41,831 nt of DNA from Phenylobacterium sp. Root700 (GTDB lineage: Bacteria > Pseudomonadota > Alphaproteobacteria > Caulobacterales > Caulobacteraceae), in assembly GCF_001429025.1 (NCBI RefSeq), contig NZ_LMHT01000027.1, forward strand, positions 1 to 41,831, in the 5' to 3' direction. Position numbers and translations under genes: made by a program. This document shows, piece by piece, positions 10,060 through 17,977 of this stretch. The first letter of the stretch is position 1. The number at the start of each line of letters is the position of its first letter. Under the pieces are notes generated by a model that was not told where the DNA came from, did no database searches, and was given only the letters and a program-made list of their open reading frames with translations.

Positions 10060-11382
10060 TTGAAGATCAGCCCGCCCCTTCGCGCCGCGGCCATGGCCTC
10101 GGTCGCCGTCCTGGCCCTCGCCGCCGCCCCCGCCCAGGCCAAGGACATCGTGGTCCATGCCGGCCGGCTCATCGACGGGGTCGGCAAGCTGCCGCGCAGC
10201 CAGGTCAGCATCCGCATCACCGACGACAAGATCGTCGCCGTCGAACCAGGCTTTGTAACCCCGGTCGGCGCCGAGGTGATCGACCTGTCGCGCGCCACGG
10301 TCATGCCCGGCTTCATCGACAGCCACACCCATATCCAGTCGCTGAAGCCCAAGGGCGACCCGATCGCCCGGAAGATGACTCGCACCAGCCTGGACTCGGC
10401 CCTGTCGTCCACGGTCAACGCCCGTAACCTGCTGCTCGCCGGCTTCACCTCGATCCGCGACGTCGGCGGCGGCGGCGGCGTCGACGTGGCGCTGAAGCGC
10501 GCCATCAACGCCGGCCAGGTCACCGGGCCGCGCATGTGGGTCGCCATGGAACCGCTCGGCCCGACCGGCGGCCACTCCGACCCCACCAACGGCCTCGACC
10601 CCGAACTGCTGCATTCCGGCTGGGGCAACTCGGTGGTCGACGGCGCCGACGAGGTCCGCAAGGAGGTGCGCGCTCACCAAAAGCGCGGCGCCGACCTGAT
10701 CAAGATCATGCCCAGCGGCGGCGTGCTCAGCATCGGCGATGATCCCAGCCACGAACTGATGACCGTCGACGAGGTCAAGGCCGCCATCGACACCGCCCAT
10801 AGCCTCGGCCTCAAGGTCGCGGCGCACGGCCACGGCAAGACCGCCATCGACATGGCCGTGAAGCTGGGCGTCGACTCGATCGAGCACGGCTCCTTCGCCG
10901 ACGCAGAGAGCTACAAGCTGTTCAAGCAGCACGGGACCTATCTCGTCCCCACCCTGCTGGTGGCCTCCAATTCGCTGGAGCTGGCCCTCACCCATCCCGA
11001 GCTGATGAACCCCTCGGCCGCGGCCAAGGCCAAGGTCGTGGTGCCCCAAACCCTGCGCAACTTCGGCGACGCCTATCGCGCCGGGGTCAAGATCGCCTTC
11101 GGCACCGACACCGCGCTGGGCGAGAACGGCAAGGAGTTCGCCCTGATGGTGAAGTCCGGCATGCCGGCCATGGAGGCGATCCTCTCGGCCACCCAGTCGG
11201 CGTCCGACCTGCTGGGCGTGGCCGACCAGATCGGCTCGGTCCAACCCGGCCGCTTCGCCGACCTAGTCGCCGTCGACGGCGATCCGCTGACCGACATCAC
11301 CGAACTGCAGCACGTCGACTTCGTGATGAAGGGCGGCGTTGTCTACAAGCAGGACGGCAAGGCCACCGTCGCCTCCAACTAG
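10060..11382 (+). CDS. Exported metal-dependent amidohydrolase (imidazolonepropionase/prolidase-like)
   Basis: This 440-residue amidohydrolase-superfamily enzyme has a Sec signal peptide (hydrophobic stretch 8-24, cleavage after APAQA at about residue 27). Metal-site motifs are PGFIDSHTHI with H89 and H91, a lysine in LIKIMPSGG that could be the carbamylated bridging residue, histidines in AAHGHG and IEHGS, and the aspartate in FGTDTAL. This layout matches the Met-dependent hydrolase group that includes Xaa-Pro dipeptidases and organophosphate- or ochratoxin-type hydrolases, so it should cleave an amide, lactone or ester in the periplasm. The start is TTG at 10060, eight bases after AGGAG (10047-10051). 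It follows the second receptor gene and has its own terminator. Confidence 0.87.
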   Translation: MKISPPLRAAAMASVAVLALAAAPAQAKDIVVHAGRLIDGVGKLPRSQVSIRITDDKIVAVEPGFVTPVGAEVIDLSRATVMPGFIDSHTHIQSLKPKGDPIARKMTRTSLDSALSSTVNARNLLLAGFTSIRDVGGGGGVDVALKRAINAGQVTGPRMWVAMEPLGPTGGHSDPTNGLDPELLHSGWGNSVVDGADEVRKEVRAHQKRGADLIKIMPSGGVLSIGDDPSHELMTVDEVKAAIDTAHSLGLKVAAHGHGKTAIDMAVKLGVDSIEHGSFADAESYKLFKQHGTYLVPTLLVASNSLELALTHPELMNPSAAAKAKVVVPQTLRNFGDAYRAGVKIAFGTDTALGENGKEFALMVKSGMPAMEAILSATQSASDLLGVADQIGSVQPGRFADLVAVDGDPLTDITELQHVDFVMKGGVVYKQDGKATVASN

Positions 11383-11389
11383 GCCCGGT

Positions 11390-11416
11390 CCGCCGGCGCG
11401 CTCAGCGCGTCGGCGG
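11390..11416 (+). terminator. Hairpin terminator after the amidohydrolase gene
   Basis: CCGCCGGCGCGC (11390-11401) pairs with GCGCGTCGGCGG (11405-11416) over 12 base pairs, one of them G-U, with a TCA loop, followed by TCTCT. It starts eight bases after the amidohydrolase stop and also faces the minus-strand pseudogene. Confidence 0.75.
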
Positions 11417-11425
11417 TCTCTCCGA

Positions 11426-11715
11426 TCAGGCCTGCAGCGCGCGACGGAAGAAGTCGAGCAGCAGGCCCAGATCCTCGTTCCATGTCTCGGGGTCGGGCAT
11501 GTGCAGTTGCCCCGCATAGATGTGAACCTCAGGGTCCCGCCCGGCGTCGCGAAGATTGGCGGCCAGATTGGGCGTCATCTCCGAAGGCCAGAGCCATCCT
11601 TGTCCCCGGCGCTCAGGAACAACGGCCCGGCATAGGCCTCGATTTCGATGGGTAGCCCGGGCGAAACCGGGTGGCCGCCAAGACTAGGCCGGCATCGTAG
11701 CTCTGACTCTGGAAG
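11426..11715 (-). pseudogene. Frameshifted alpha/beta-hydrolase C-terminal remnant
   Basis: Reading the minus strand, pieces of one protein appear in different frames. SYDAGLVLAATRFRPG is in one frame, then EAYAGPLFLSAGDKDG in a second, then LWPSEMTPNLAANLRDAG in a third, which runs through HIYAGQLHMPDPETW to a stop at 11426. Joined, they resemble the end of a dienelactone-hydrolase/BAAT-like alpha/beta-hydrolase, with the acid residue in the SAGDKDG turn and a late histidine. At least two frameshifts and the loss of the front part, including any clear GxSxG nucleophile motif, make it non-functional. The upstream boundary is approximate. Sequencing error at two sites cannot be excluded. Confidence 0.65.
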
Positions 11716-12017
11716 CTCCACCTCGATGGCGGCCCGTCGCCGCTTCGATCACAGGCCGTGGTCCCAACCGCCAGGCTCGGCGTCTCCCACACTGAAGCCA
11801 CGCCGGAAGACTTGTCCACGCGCGCCGCCGCCGGCGCGCGGGACCGGGCGACGACGTGGCGTGCGAGTGTGTTTTCGGGCTTCCGGCGAGCCCATCGGTC
11901 TGGATATGCAAGTTTTTAGTCATCGGTAGGTCGCCAAGTCGCCCCTGCGGCCAGATCACGACATGGACCTCTGCGCCGCCGCGAATCTGAAACCCTACAA
12001 GCGTCACTCGGTTCGCC

Positions 12018-12038
12018 ATAATTATCTGATTTAATTAT
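12018..12038. repeat. AT-rich inverted repeat
   Basis: ATAATTA (12018-12024) and TAATTAT (12032-12038) are perfect inverted copies separated by TCTGATT. The first arm begins the 12-mer ATAATTATCTGA, which recurs inverted with one mismatch at 12267-12278 (TCAGATAGTTAT on the plus strand). Confidence 0.6.
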
Positions 12039-12355
12039 AATTTCTTTCGCATTCCCGGGAACTCTCAACGCGGGCTTTGACAATTTCAGGTCTGCAAGGT
12101 TCGCCCCAGGCGCCACTTAAAATTGTTGCCGCCGCACCCACTCGGCAAGCTTGAAAGTGGCCTGCTCGGCAGCGGTCAACCGTCCGGAAACGCTCCTCTT
12201 CAACGAAAAATTCTCGGTGCGGGCCATCACGCCCGACAAATCAGAACGACATTTTATGTCTATAATTCAGATAGTTATGAAAAATCAAAATCAACAAATT
12301 GTGGCGCGAGACCTTCCAGGCCTCATCGCCTCGCTCCGCTAACCACCTTCATTAC

Positions 12356-12369
12356 TTGCATTACGAGAC
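12356..12369. promoter_or_regulatory. Possible MarR-type operator copy upstream of the third receptor
   Basis: TTGCATTACGAGAC matches 12 of 14 bases of TCGCATTACGATAC (17355-17368), part of the palindrome before the PRC-barrel gene. The inverted symmetry is imperfect here (TTG-N5-CGA). It lies 67 bases before the receptor start. It is the weakest of the three copies. Confidence 0.35.
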
Positions 12370-12435
12370 CCGCTTAGTGCAGGTTGCGTTCGGACGAAGC
12401 CGAAGTGCTTCGCTGACGAAACGGGGAGACTTCAG

Positions 12436-14670
12436 ATGCAATTGAAGATGATGTGCGGCGTCGCATGGGCCGCGCTGACGATTGGAACGCCTTTCGCCGC
12501 AGCAGCGCAGGACAGCGCGGTGGTCGAAGAACTCATCGTCACCGCTCAGAAGCGCGAGCAGGGCCTGTCGCAGGTTCCGATCTCGATCACCGCGCTCAGC
12601 GGTGAGCAACTCGAACGCTCCGGCGTCAGCCGCGTGGAAGACCTCTACGCCATCGCCCCATCGGTCTCGTTCTCGCCGGCGCAATCCTCCTCCGGCGCAG
12701 GCCTGCGGATCCGCGGCGTCGGCAGCGCGGCCTTCAGCTCGGCGACCGAATCCAGCGTCTCCACCATCATCGACGGCGTGGTGGCCGGCCCCGGCGGGGC
12801 CGCCCTGACCGACCTGTTCGACGTGGCGCGCGTGGAAGTGCTGCGCGGTCCGCAAGGCACGCTGTTTGGCAAGAACTCATCGGCCGGCGCGATCAATGTC
12901 GTCAGCCGCGCGCCCACCGACGCATTCTCAGGTTTCGCGAACCTGCGCTATGGCGAGGCGCTGCGCGAAATCCGCGCGGAAGGCGCGATCAGCGGCACGA
13001 TCGCCCCCAACCTGCGGGCGCGTCTGGCCGGCTATCGCCTGACCCAGAACGAGGGCCAGGTCTGGAACCCGGTCCGCAAGACCGACGAGAACAAGCGTGA
13101 CCGCTGGGGCCTGCGTCTGCGCGCCGATTATGAGATCGGCCCCAACAAGCTCGACTTCATCGCCCAGTACGAAGAGCAGGACAACGCCTGCTGCCGCGTG
13201 TCGTTCTACGGCCTGGACTCACGGGCCTACGGCGCCCTGACCCGGCTCTACCTTCTGCCGAGGCAGGCCGCGAACGGCGTCGTGCCCAGCCCGGACAACC
13301 GGCTTTCCATCGCCGACGGCCCGCTGAACGAGAGCACCCAGACCACCCATCTGGTGGCGACCGCCTCGCACGAGTTCCAGAACGGCCACGTGCTGCGCTC
13401 GATCAGCGGCTATCGGAAGTGGGAAGAGCTCGACACCATCGACGTCGATGGCGTCGACGTGAACCTTGGCAACGACGCGCGCCAGCAGCGCGACCTGAGC
13501 ATCCTGAGCGAGGAACTGCAGCTCATCTCGCCGGGCGACCAGAACCTCCAGTACGTGCTCGGCCTGTATTTCTACGATCAGAACTCGGGCGGCGACTCGA
13601 TCACCGCCGGCGGCGCGGGCACCATCCTCGGCCAAAGCTCGACGACCTCTCGCGGGACGGTCGACGTCCGAAACTACGCGGCGTTCGCCGATGGGACCTA
13701 TGACTTCAATGAGCAGTGGCAAGCCTTCGCCGGCCTGCGGGTGCTCTACGAGAAGATGGAGGTCAGCTCGCAGCGGAGCGGCAACTACTTCGCCTTCTCG
13801 CCAGGCACGTTCCAGGGGAAAATCAGCACCGACGACACCAACTGGGTCGGCCGGGTCGGGGTTCGTTTCGTCCCCAACAGCAACCAATCCTACTATCTGT
13901 CAGCGTCGCGAGGCTACAAGGGCCGCGCCGTCGACAACTCGACCGGCAACCTGTTCTTCACCAATCCGGACCGGGCGGTGCTCAATCCGGAATTGGTCCA
14001 CGCCTATGAATTCGGCGCGCGGACCAAGTGGTGGGAGAACCGCCTGGTTCTCAACCTGACCTTCTTCTACAGCGACTTCTTCGACTATCAGGCCGGGTCG
14101 TTCGACAACGTCACCAGCACGGTCATCCTGCGCAACGCCGGCAAGCTGAACACCAAGGGCGTCGAGGCCGACTTCGCGCTCATCCCCTGGCAGGGCGGCT
14201 CGATCTCCGGCGGCCTGGCCTATGTCGATGCGGTCTTCGAAGACTTCAAAGGCGCGCCCTGCACGGTGGTTCAGAACGCCCTGCGCACCTGCCCGGTCGG
14301 CGGTCAGGACCTGTCGGGTCGCCCGCTGAGCAATAACCCGAAGTGGCAGTACAACATCCGCGGCCAGCAGAACTTCCCGCTCGCCGACGCGATCGAGGGC
14401 TATGTCCGCGGCGAGTACTCCTGGCGCGACGACGTCACCTATGGCGGCGACCTAAATCCCGCCACCCGCCAGCCGGCCTTCGGCGTCGCCAACTTCCGGG
14501 TGGGCCTGACCTTCGCGGACGGCGATTACGAGGTCTCGGCCTTTGTCGAGAACGCCTTCGACGAGAGCTACGCCCTGCGGATCTACGACTCCCCAGCCTT
14601 CCCCGGGTCCTATTCCGCTTTCTTCGGTCCCTCGCGCACCTATGGCGCCGAGCTTCGCGCGAAATTCTGA
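12436..14670 (+). CDS. TonB-dependent outer-membrane receptor (3 of 3)
   Basis: This 744-residue receptor has a Sec signal peptide (cleavage after about residue 25, AAAAQ), a TonB box EELIVTAQKR at 31-40, the plug motif LRGPQGTLFGKNSSAGA, and a C-terminal ELRAKF with the terminal phenylalanine. GGGGAG about ten bases before the ATG supports the start. Its stop is only 15 bases before the next gene, so it appears to lead an operon of receptor, exported VOC protein, cytosolic VOC protein and short-chain dehydrogenase. The long degenerate region upstream and the possible MarR-type site at 12356 suggest regulated expression. The ligand is unknown; the downstream enzymes point to an organic compound rather than an iron complex. 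Confidence 0.93.
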   Translation: MQLKMMCGVAWAALTIGTPFAAAAQDSAVVEELIVTAQKREQGLSQVPISITALSGEQLERSGVSRVEDLYAIAPSVSFSPAQSSSGAGLRIRGVGSAAFSSATESSVSTIIDGVVAGPGGAALTDLFDVARVEVLRGPQGTLFGKNSSAGAINVVSRAPTDAFSGFANLRYGEALREIRAEGAISGTIAPNLRARLAGYRLTQNEGQVWNPVRKTDENKRDRWGLRLRADYEIGPNKLDFIAQYEEQDNACCRVSFYGLDSRAYGALTRLYLLPRQAANGVVPSPDNRLSIADGPLNESTQTTHLVATASHEFQNGHVLRSISGYRKWEELDTIDVDGVDVNLGNDARQQRDLSILSEELQLISPGDQNLQYVLGLYFYDQNSGGDSITAGGAGTILGQSSTTSRGTVDVRNYAAFADGTYDFNEQWQAFAGLRVLYEKMEVSSQRSGNYFAFSPGTFQGKISTDDTNWVGRVGVRFVPNSNQSYYLSASRGYKGRAVDNSTGNLFFTNPDRAVLNPELVHAYEFGARTKWWENRLVLNLTFFYSDFFDYQAGSFDNVTSTVILRNAGKLNTKGVEADFALIPWQGGSISGGLAYVDAVFEDFKGAPCTVVQNALRTCPVGGQDLSGRPLSNNPKWQYNIRGQQNFPLADAIEGYVRGEYSWRDDVTYGGDLNPATRQPAFGVANFRVGLTFADGDYEVSAFVENAFDESYALRIYDSPAFPGSYSAFFGPSRTYGAELRAKF

Positions 14671-14685
14671 GCAAGGAGAGCAACC

Positions 14686-15507
14686 ATGAATTCCGACAAT
14701 CCTCAGTCCCCCCTGCTACAGCGCCGTGAGCTCCTCGCGGGCGGGGGCAGCCTGCTGGGCGGTGCGATGGTGGCCGGCCAAGCCGTGAGCCAGGTGCAGG
14801 CCCGTCCTGATCGGGTGCGCCACTACGTGCTCGCGACCCACGACCGCGACTTCGTCTGCGACCAGATCTACGAGTTCCTGGGCCTGGCCCCGACGCCGAA
14901 ACCCCCAGGTCCCGGCACCACCGAAAAATACGGCTTCTACAGCACGATGATGCGGGTCGGCGGGACGATGCTGGAGATCGTTCAGCCGATCAAACCCGAC
15001 CACCACCTGAACGGCTGGCTCGCCGAACGGGGCGGTGACGGCGGCTACATGGTCGTGATGCAGAACTTCGACGCCGCGGCTCTCAAGGCTCGCGCCGCCC
15101 AGGAGAACCTCAAGCTCACCCGCGATCAGATGTTCCTCGGCCAGCACATGATCCAGTTCGACTACAAGCGGTTCGGAACCCACTTCGAAACCTACCAGTA
15201 CAGTCCCGAGGACGACTGGTGGGGCAACCCGCTGACGGGTCCGTACAGCGACGCCCGCGTCGCAAGCGACGTGGTCGGCGGCGAGGTGGCCGTCGAAAAT
15301 CCGCAGGAGATCGCCGCGCAGGTCGCTCGCCTGTTCAAGGGGGGAACCCCGGACGGCGACGGCGTGCGGTTCGGCGACAAGAAGATCAATTTCGTGCCCT
15401 CCGACGGGCAATGGCGCGGCCTCGTCGCCCTCGATCTGAAAGCCCGCGAGGCCCGGCGGGTCGGCGACTGGGCGCGGATCGGCGGCGTGAAGTTCCGGTT
15501 GGTTTAG
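14686..15507 (+). CDS. VOC-fold (glyoxalase/dioxygenase-like) protein with Tat-type signal
   Basis: This 273-residue protein begins with QRRELLAGGGSLLGGAMVAG (12-31), a twin-arginine-like signal, so it is probably exported. The body is a vicinal-oxygen-chelate-like fold. RHYVLATHD (45-53) opens one module, GTMLEIVQP (93-101) closes it, and GQHMIQFDYKRFGTHFETYQY covers the matching strands of the second module. H46, E97, H154 and E168 are candidate metal ligands by position. VOC proteins include glyoxalases, extradiol dioxygenases, epimerases and binding proteins, and no specific activity can be assigned. AAGGAGAG precedes the ATG. It sits 15 bases after the receptor gene and four bases before its paralogue. 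Confidence 0.72.
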   Translation: MNSDNPQSPLLQRRELLAGGGSLLGGAMVAGQAVSQVQARPDRVRHYVLATHDRDFVCDQIYEFLGLAPTPKPPGPGTTEKYGFYSTMMRVGGTMLEIVQPIKPDHHLNGWLAERGGDGGYMVVMQNFDAAALKARAAQENLKLTRDQMFLGQHMIQFDYKRFGTHFETYQYSPEDDWWGNPLTGPYSDARVASDVVGGEVAVENPQEIAAQVARLFKGGTPDGDGVRFGDKKINFVPSDGQWRGLVALDLKAREARRVGDWARIGGVKFRLV

Positions 15508-15511
15508 TGGG

Positions 15512-16258
15512 ATGCTCGACATGACCCGAGACAAAGAAGCCGGCGCCGGCGCGGCTCAAGCCGCCAAGCCGAACGTGATCCGTCACTACGTGCTCGCGAC
15601 CCACGACCTGAAAGCGGTTTCCAGTCAGTTGCAGGACTTTCTGCAAGTCGACCAGGGCTTCCGCCATGACATGAGCGCGGCGCTCGGCTTCACCAATGAG
15701 ATGATGATGATCGGCCAGACCATGGTTGAGATCATCCAGCCCGTCGCCCCCGATCACCGGGTGCACGCCTGGCTGGCCGAACGCGGTGGCGACGGCGGCT
15801 TCATGATCGTGTTGCAGACCTTCGACGCCGAAGCCTTCCGAGCGCGGACGACCGCCGAGAAGCTGCGGCTGGCGCGCGACATGCAGTTCCGCGGCCAAGA
15901 CATGATCCAGCTGGACTACAAGCGGTTCGGCACGCGGTTCGAAACCTACCAGTACAGCCTGCCGGACGGCTGGTGGGGCGACCCGGTCGGGCGCAGCTAC
16001 GCAAAGAGCAAGGTGGCCGCGGAGATCGTCGGGGCCGAGGTCGCGGTGGAGAACCCCCGCGAAATCGCCACCCAGATCGGGGGCCTGTTCCAGTCCCCGG
16101 TGAAGGGAGACACCGTCACCTTCGTCGACAAGCAGGTCCGCTTCGTAGACGCCAAGCCGCCCTGGCGGGGCCTTGTCGCCCTCGACCTCAAGGCCCTGGC
16201 GCGCAAGCGCCGCGGCGATCATCGTGTCATTTGCGGCGTCGACTGGCGCCTCGTTTGA
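15512..16258 (+). CDS. VOC-fold protein, cytosolic paralogue of the preceding gene
   Basis: This 248-residue protein is clearly related to its neighbour, sharing RHYVLATHD, WLAERGGDGG, DYKRFGTxFETYQYS, WWGxP, EVAVENPxEIA and WRGLVALDLKA. It has no signal peptide, so it is probably cytoplasmic. H25, E73 and E144 match the neighbour's candidate ligands, but the position of H154 is aspartate (D130, in GQDMIQ), which may change metal binding. It could be a ring-cleavage, isomerase or binding protein. The start may be ATG 15512 or ATG 15521; neither has a clear Shine-Dalgarno, and translational coupling to the stop at 15505-15507 is likely. Confidence 0.72.
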   Translation: MLDMTRDKEAGAGAAQAAKPNVIRHYVLATHDLKAVSSQLQDFLQVDQGFRHDMSAALGFTNEMMMIGQTMVEIIQPVAPDHRVHAWLAERGGDGGFMIVLQTFDAEAFRARTTAEKLRLARDMQFRGQDMIQLDYKRFGTRFETYQYSLPDGWWGDPVGRSYAKSKVAAEIVGAEVAVENPREIATQIGGLFQSPVKGDTVTFVDKQVRFVDAKPPWRGLVALDLKALARKRRGDHRVICGVDWRLV

Positions 16259-16285
16259 ACGCCGTACTGCTAAGGGGCGGATTTC

Positions 16286-17260
16286 ATGGCTAAGATCTGG
16301 AAGATCATCACCTTCTATGCTCGCTTCACGCCGAGCTACAGCGCCATCGGGTACTATGCGAGGCGGCCGTTCTGGAGGACGCTGCGGCCTGACCTTTCCG
16401 GTCAGACCTGGCTGGTCAACGGCGGCTCTGAAGGCGTCGGCGCCGCCGCCGCCCGGGCGGCGGCGCAGGCCGGCGCCACCGTCATCGCCGTGGCGCGCAA
16501 CCCCGACCGGCTCCGTGAATTCGCGGCCTCGGTGAAGGGACCTGGCCAGATCGTTCCGGAAATGGCCGACTTCTCGCTGCAGAGCGAGGTCGACGCGCTG
16601 CTCGGACGGTTGCAGGCGCGCGGCGTAAAAATCGACGTGCTGGTCAACAATGTCGGCTGCATGCTGGGCAAGCTGAAGATCACCTCCGAAGGCCTCGAAA
16701 CCTCGTTCGTCACCAATCTGCAGAGCCACTATCTGCTGACCCGGGAGCTGATCTCCAGGGGCATGCTCACCGCACGGGCGAGCGTCATCGAGGTCTCCTC
16801 GGGCGGCATGTACAACCAGCCGCTGCTGGTGAAAAAGCTCAACGACGTCGGGACCGGCTACGAGGGCGTGCGCGCCTACGGCCTGGCCAAGCGCGGCCAG
16901 GTCGTGCTGACCCGCTACTGGCGCAAGGCCTACGGCGCGACCGATCTGCGGTTCTACGCGATGCATCCGGGTTGGGCCGACACCGTCGGCGTGCGGCGAT
17001 CGATGCCCCGGTTCCGCAAGATCCTGAAGTCGGTGCTGCGCACCGAGGCGCAAGGGGCCGACACCGTGAACTGGCTGGCCGCCGCCCGGCCGGACCAGGC
17101 CCAGGAGGACGTGATCTGGTTCGACCGCAAGGAGCGCACCGCCCACATCTATCCCCACACCCCGAACTCGCCCGACACCGCTGAAGACCTGGTCGCCTTC
17201 CTCGAGGCCAACACCCAGGCCGCCGGGTTTGGCGAAGCCCGGGCGAAGGCGCCCGCTTAA
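16286..17260 (+). CDS. Short-chain dehydrogenase/reductase (DHRS12/retinol-dehydrogenase-like)
   Basis: This 324-residue protein should oxidise an alcohol or reduce a ketone with NAD(P). The cofactor loop is NGGSEGVG (45-52), fitting the TGxxxGxG pattern apart from the first residue. R71 after the second strand suggests NADP(H). NNVG is at 121-124, the catalytic serine in SSGG (171-174), and the Y198-x3-K202 pair in AYGLAK. About 40 residues precede the Rossmann fold, as in DHRS12-like and retinol-dehydrogenase-like members. It is the last gene of the third receptor operon, 27 bases after the second VOC gene, and is followed by a strong terminator. Substrate unknown. Confidence 0.86.
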   Translation: MAKIWKIITFYARFTPSYSAIGYYARRPFWRTLRPDLSGQTWLVNGGSEGVGAAAARAAAQAGATVIAVARNPDRLREFAASVKGPGQIVPEMADFSLQSEVDALLGRLQARGVKIDVLVNNVGCMLGKLKITSEGLETSFVTNLQSHYLLTRELISRGMLTARASVIEVSSGGMYNQPLLVKKLNDVGTGYEGVRAYGLAKRGQVVLTRYWRKAYGATDLRFYAMHPGWADTVGVRRSMPRFRKILKSVLRTEAQGADTVNWLAAARPDQAQEDVIWFDRKERTAHIYPHTPNSPDTAEDLVAFLEANTQAAGFGEARAKAPA

Positions 17261-17271
17261 GACGCTTGGCC

Positions 17272-17301
17272 TTCGCCTGCAGCAGCGCGGCTGCAGGCGA
17301 A
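17272..17301 (+). terminator. Hairpin terminator after the short-chain dehydrogenase
   Basis: TTCGCCTGCAG (17272-17282) and CTGCAGGCGAA (17291-17301) form a perfect 11-base-pair stem with an 8-base loop, 11 bases after the stop. It closes the operon led by the third receptor. Confidence 0.75.
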
Positions 17302-17336
17302 ACCGCCGGGACACGCCATCGTGTTCATTCTTCCCC

Positions 17337-17367
17337 ATGACACAGCTTAATATATCGCATTACGATA
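17337..17367 (+). promoter_or_regulatory. Promoter and palindromic operator of the PRC-barrel gene
   Basis: ATGACA (17337-17342) and TACGAT (17361-17366), 18 bases apart, make a plausible promoter. The perfect palindrome TATCG-CATTA-CGATA (17353-17367) overlaps the -10 candidate. A near copy lies upstream of the marR gene at 18505-18519, and the octamer TGTTCATT also occurs near both sites. MarR proteins bind short palindromes of this kind, so this is a good candidate site for the neighbouring MarR protein. Confidence 0.55.
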
Positions 17368-17397
17368 CTTATCTCGATTCCATGAAGGAGGACGGAG

Positions 17398-17970
17398 ATG
17401 AAGTTCGTGACCGATTTCATGGGCTGGCTGGCCCATAGCGGCGCCCCTTGGCGGGCCTATCCCGAGGCGGGTCGCCACGGCCATGACCTCGGCGTCGTCC
17501 AGGCGCGCCGACCGGCCGCAGCCCCCGCGAGAACCTGGAGCGTCGAGACGGCGCCTGACCGCCGCCTATCGCAGGCCGTGGCGGGGCTGGATCATTGCGA
17601 TCCCAGGGTTCACCCCCGCGAATGGCTGATCGCCGCCAGCCGGATGAGCGGCGTTCCGATCTTCCGCAAGGATGGCAGGCGGGTCGGCCAGATCAGCGAC
17701 CTGTCGATTGATCGGCGCTCAGGCCGGATCACCTATGCGCTGGTCGCGTTTGGCGCCCGCCCCTCGGAACGGTTCCACCCGCTGCCCTGGGCGCTGCTGG
17801 CCTACGACCTCGAGAAGGACGGCTATGTCGTCCCCTTCGACACCTCGTCGCTGGCCGCCGCGCCCAGCCTGACGCGCGACGAGCTGCAGTGGTTCGGGGC
17901 GGGCGACGGCGCCTGGCGCGAGAAGGTCGCGGCCTATTACAGCCCCCACCTGCTGATGCCCTACATCTGA
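17398..17970 (+). CDS. PRC-barrel domain protein
   Basis: This 190-residue protein has a PRC-barrel-like domain at about residues 75-150: an ISASRMSG-like opening (AASRMSGVPIF), then GRRVGQISDLSIDRRSGRITYALVAFG, then LPWALLAYD. Proline- and alanine-rich sequence precedes it, and there is no signal peptide or membrane segment. PRC-barrel proteins are often stress or photosynthetic-complex assembly factors or small RNA-binding modules; the exact role here is unknown. AAGGAGG (17385-17391) six bases before ATG 17398 fixes the start; the ATG at 17382 is in another frame. The stop is seven bases from that of the convergent marR gene, and the promoter carries the shared palindrome. Confidence 0.72.
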   Translation: MKFVTDFMGWLAHSGAPWRAYPEAGRHGHDLGVVQARRPAAAPARTWSVETAPDRRLSQAVAGLDHCDPRVHPREWLIAASRMSGVPIFRKDGRRVGQISDLSIDRRSGRITYALVAFGARPSERFHPLPWALLAYDLEKDGYVVPFDTSSLAAAPSLTRDELQWFGAGDGAWREKVAAYYSPHLLMPYI

Positions 17971-17977
17971 GGCGAGG

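Larger units (their letters stand above)
11383..12435. other. Degenerate region with no intact gene
   Basis: This 1053-base stretch holds the amidohydrolase terminator, a frameshifted alpha/beta-hydrolase remnant on the minus strand, and about 700 bases with no recognisable coding content. Short open frames are present but show no family motif. GC content falls sharply in two patches: near 12018-12040, and at 12241-12300 where only 14 of 60 bases are G or C. A possible regulator site lies at 12356-12369, before the third receptor. The mixture of gene remnants and low GC suggests past insertion and decay. Confidence 0.6.

Noticed and set aside
12115..12230. Minus-strand peptide with LTAAEQATFKLAEWVRRQ
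   Set aside because: It reads like a helical fragment, but the frame is only about 36 codons from its ATG and no family could be named. It may be another decayed gene.
12123..12377. Short frames in the AT-rich region before the third receptor
   Set aside because: The 63-codon and 84-codon frames overlap one another, have no family motif and no good ribosome site.
15386..17338. 650-codon open frame on the minus strand
   Set aside because: It is antisense to the VOC and dehydrogenase genes, which carry clear family motifs. Long antisense frames are expected at this GC content; the translation shows no motif.
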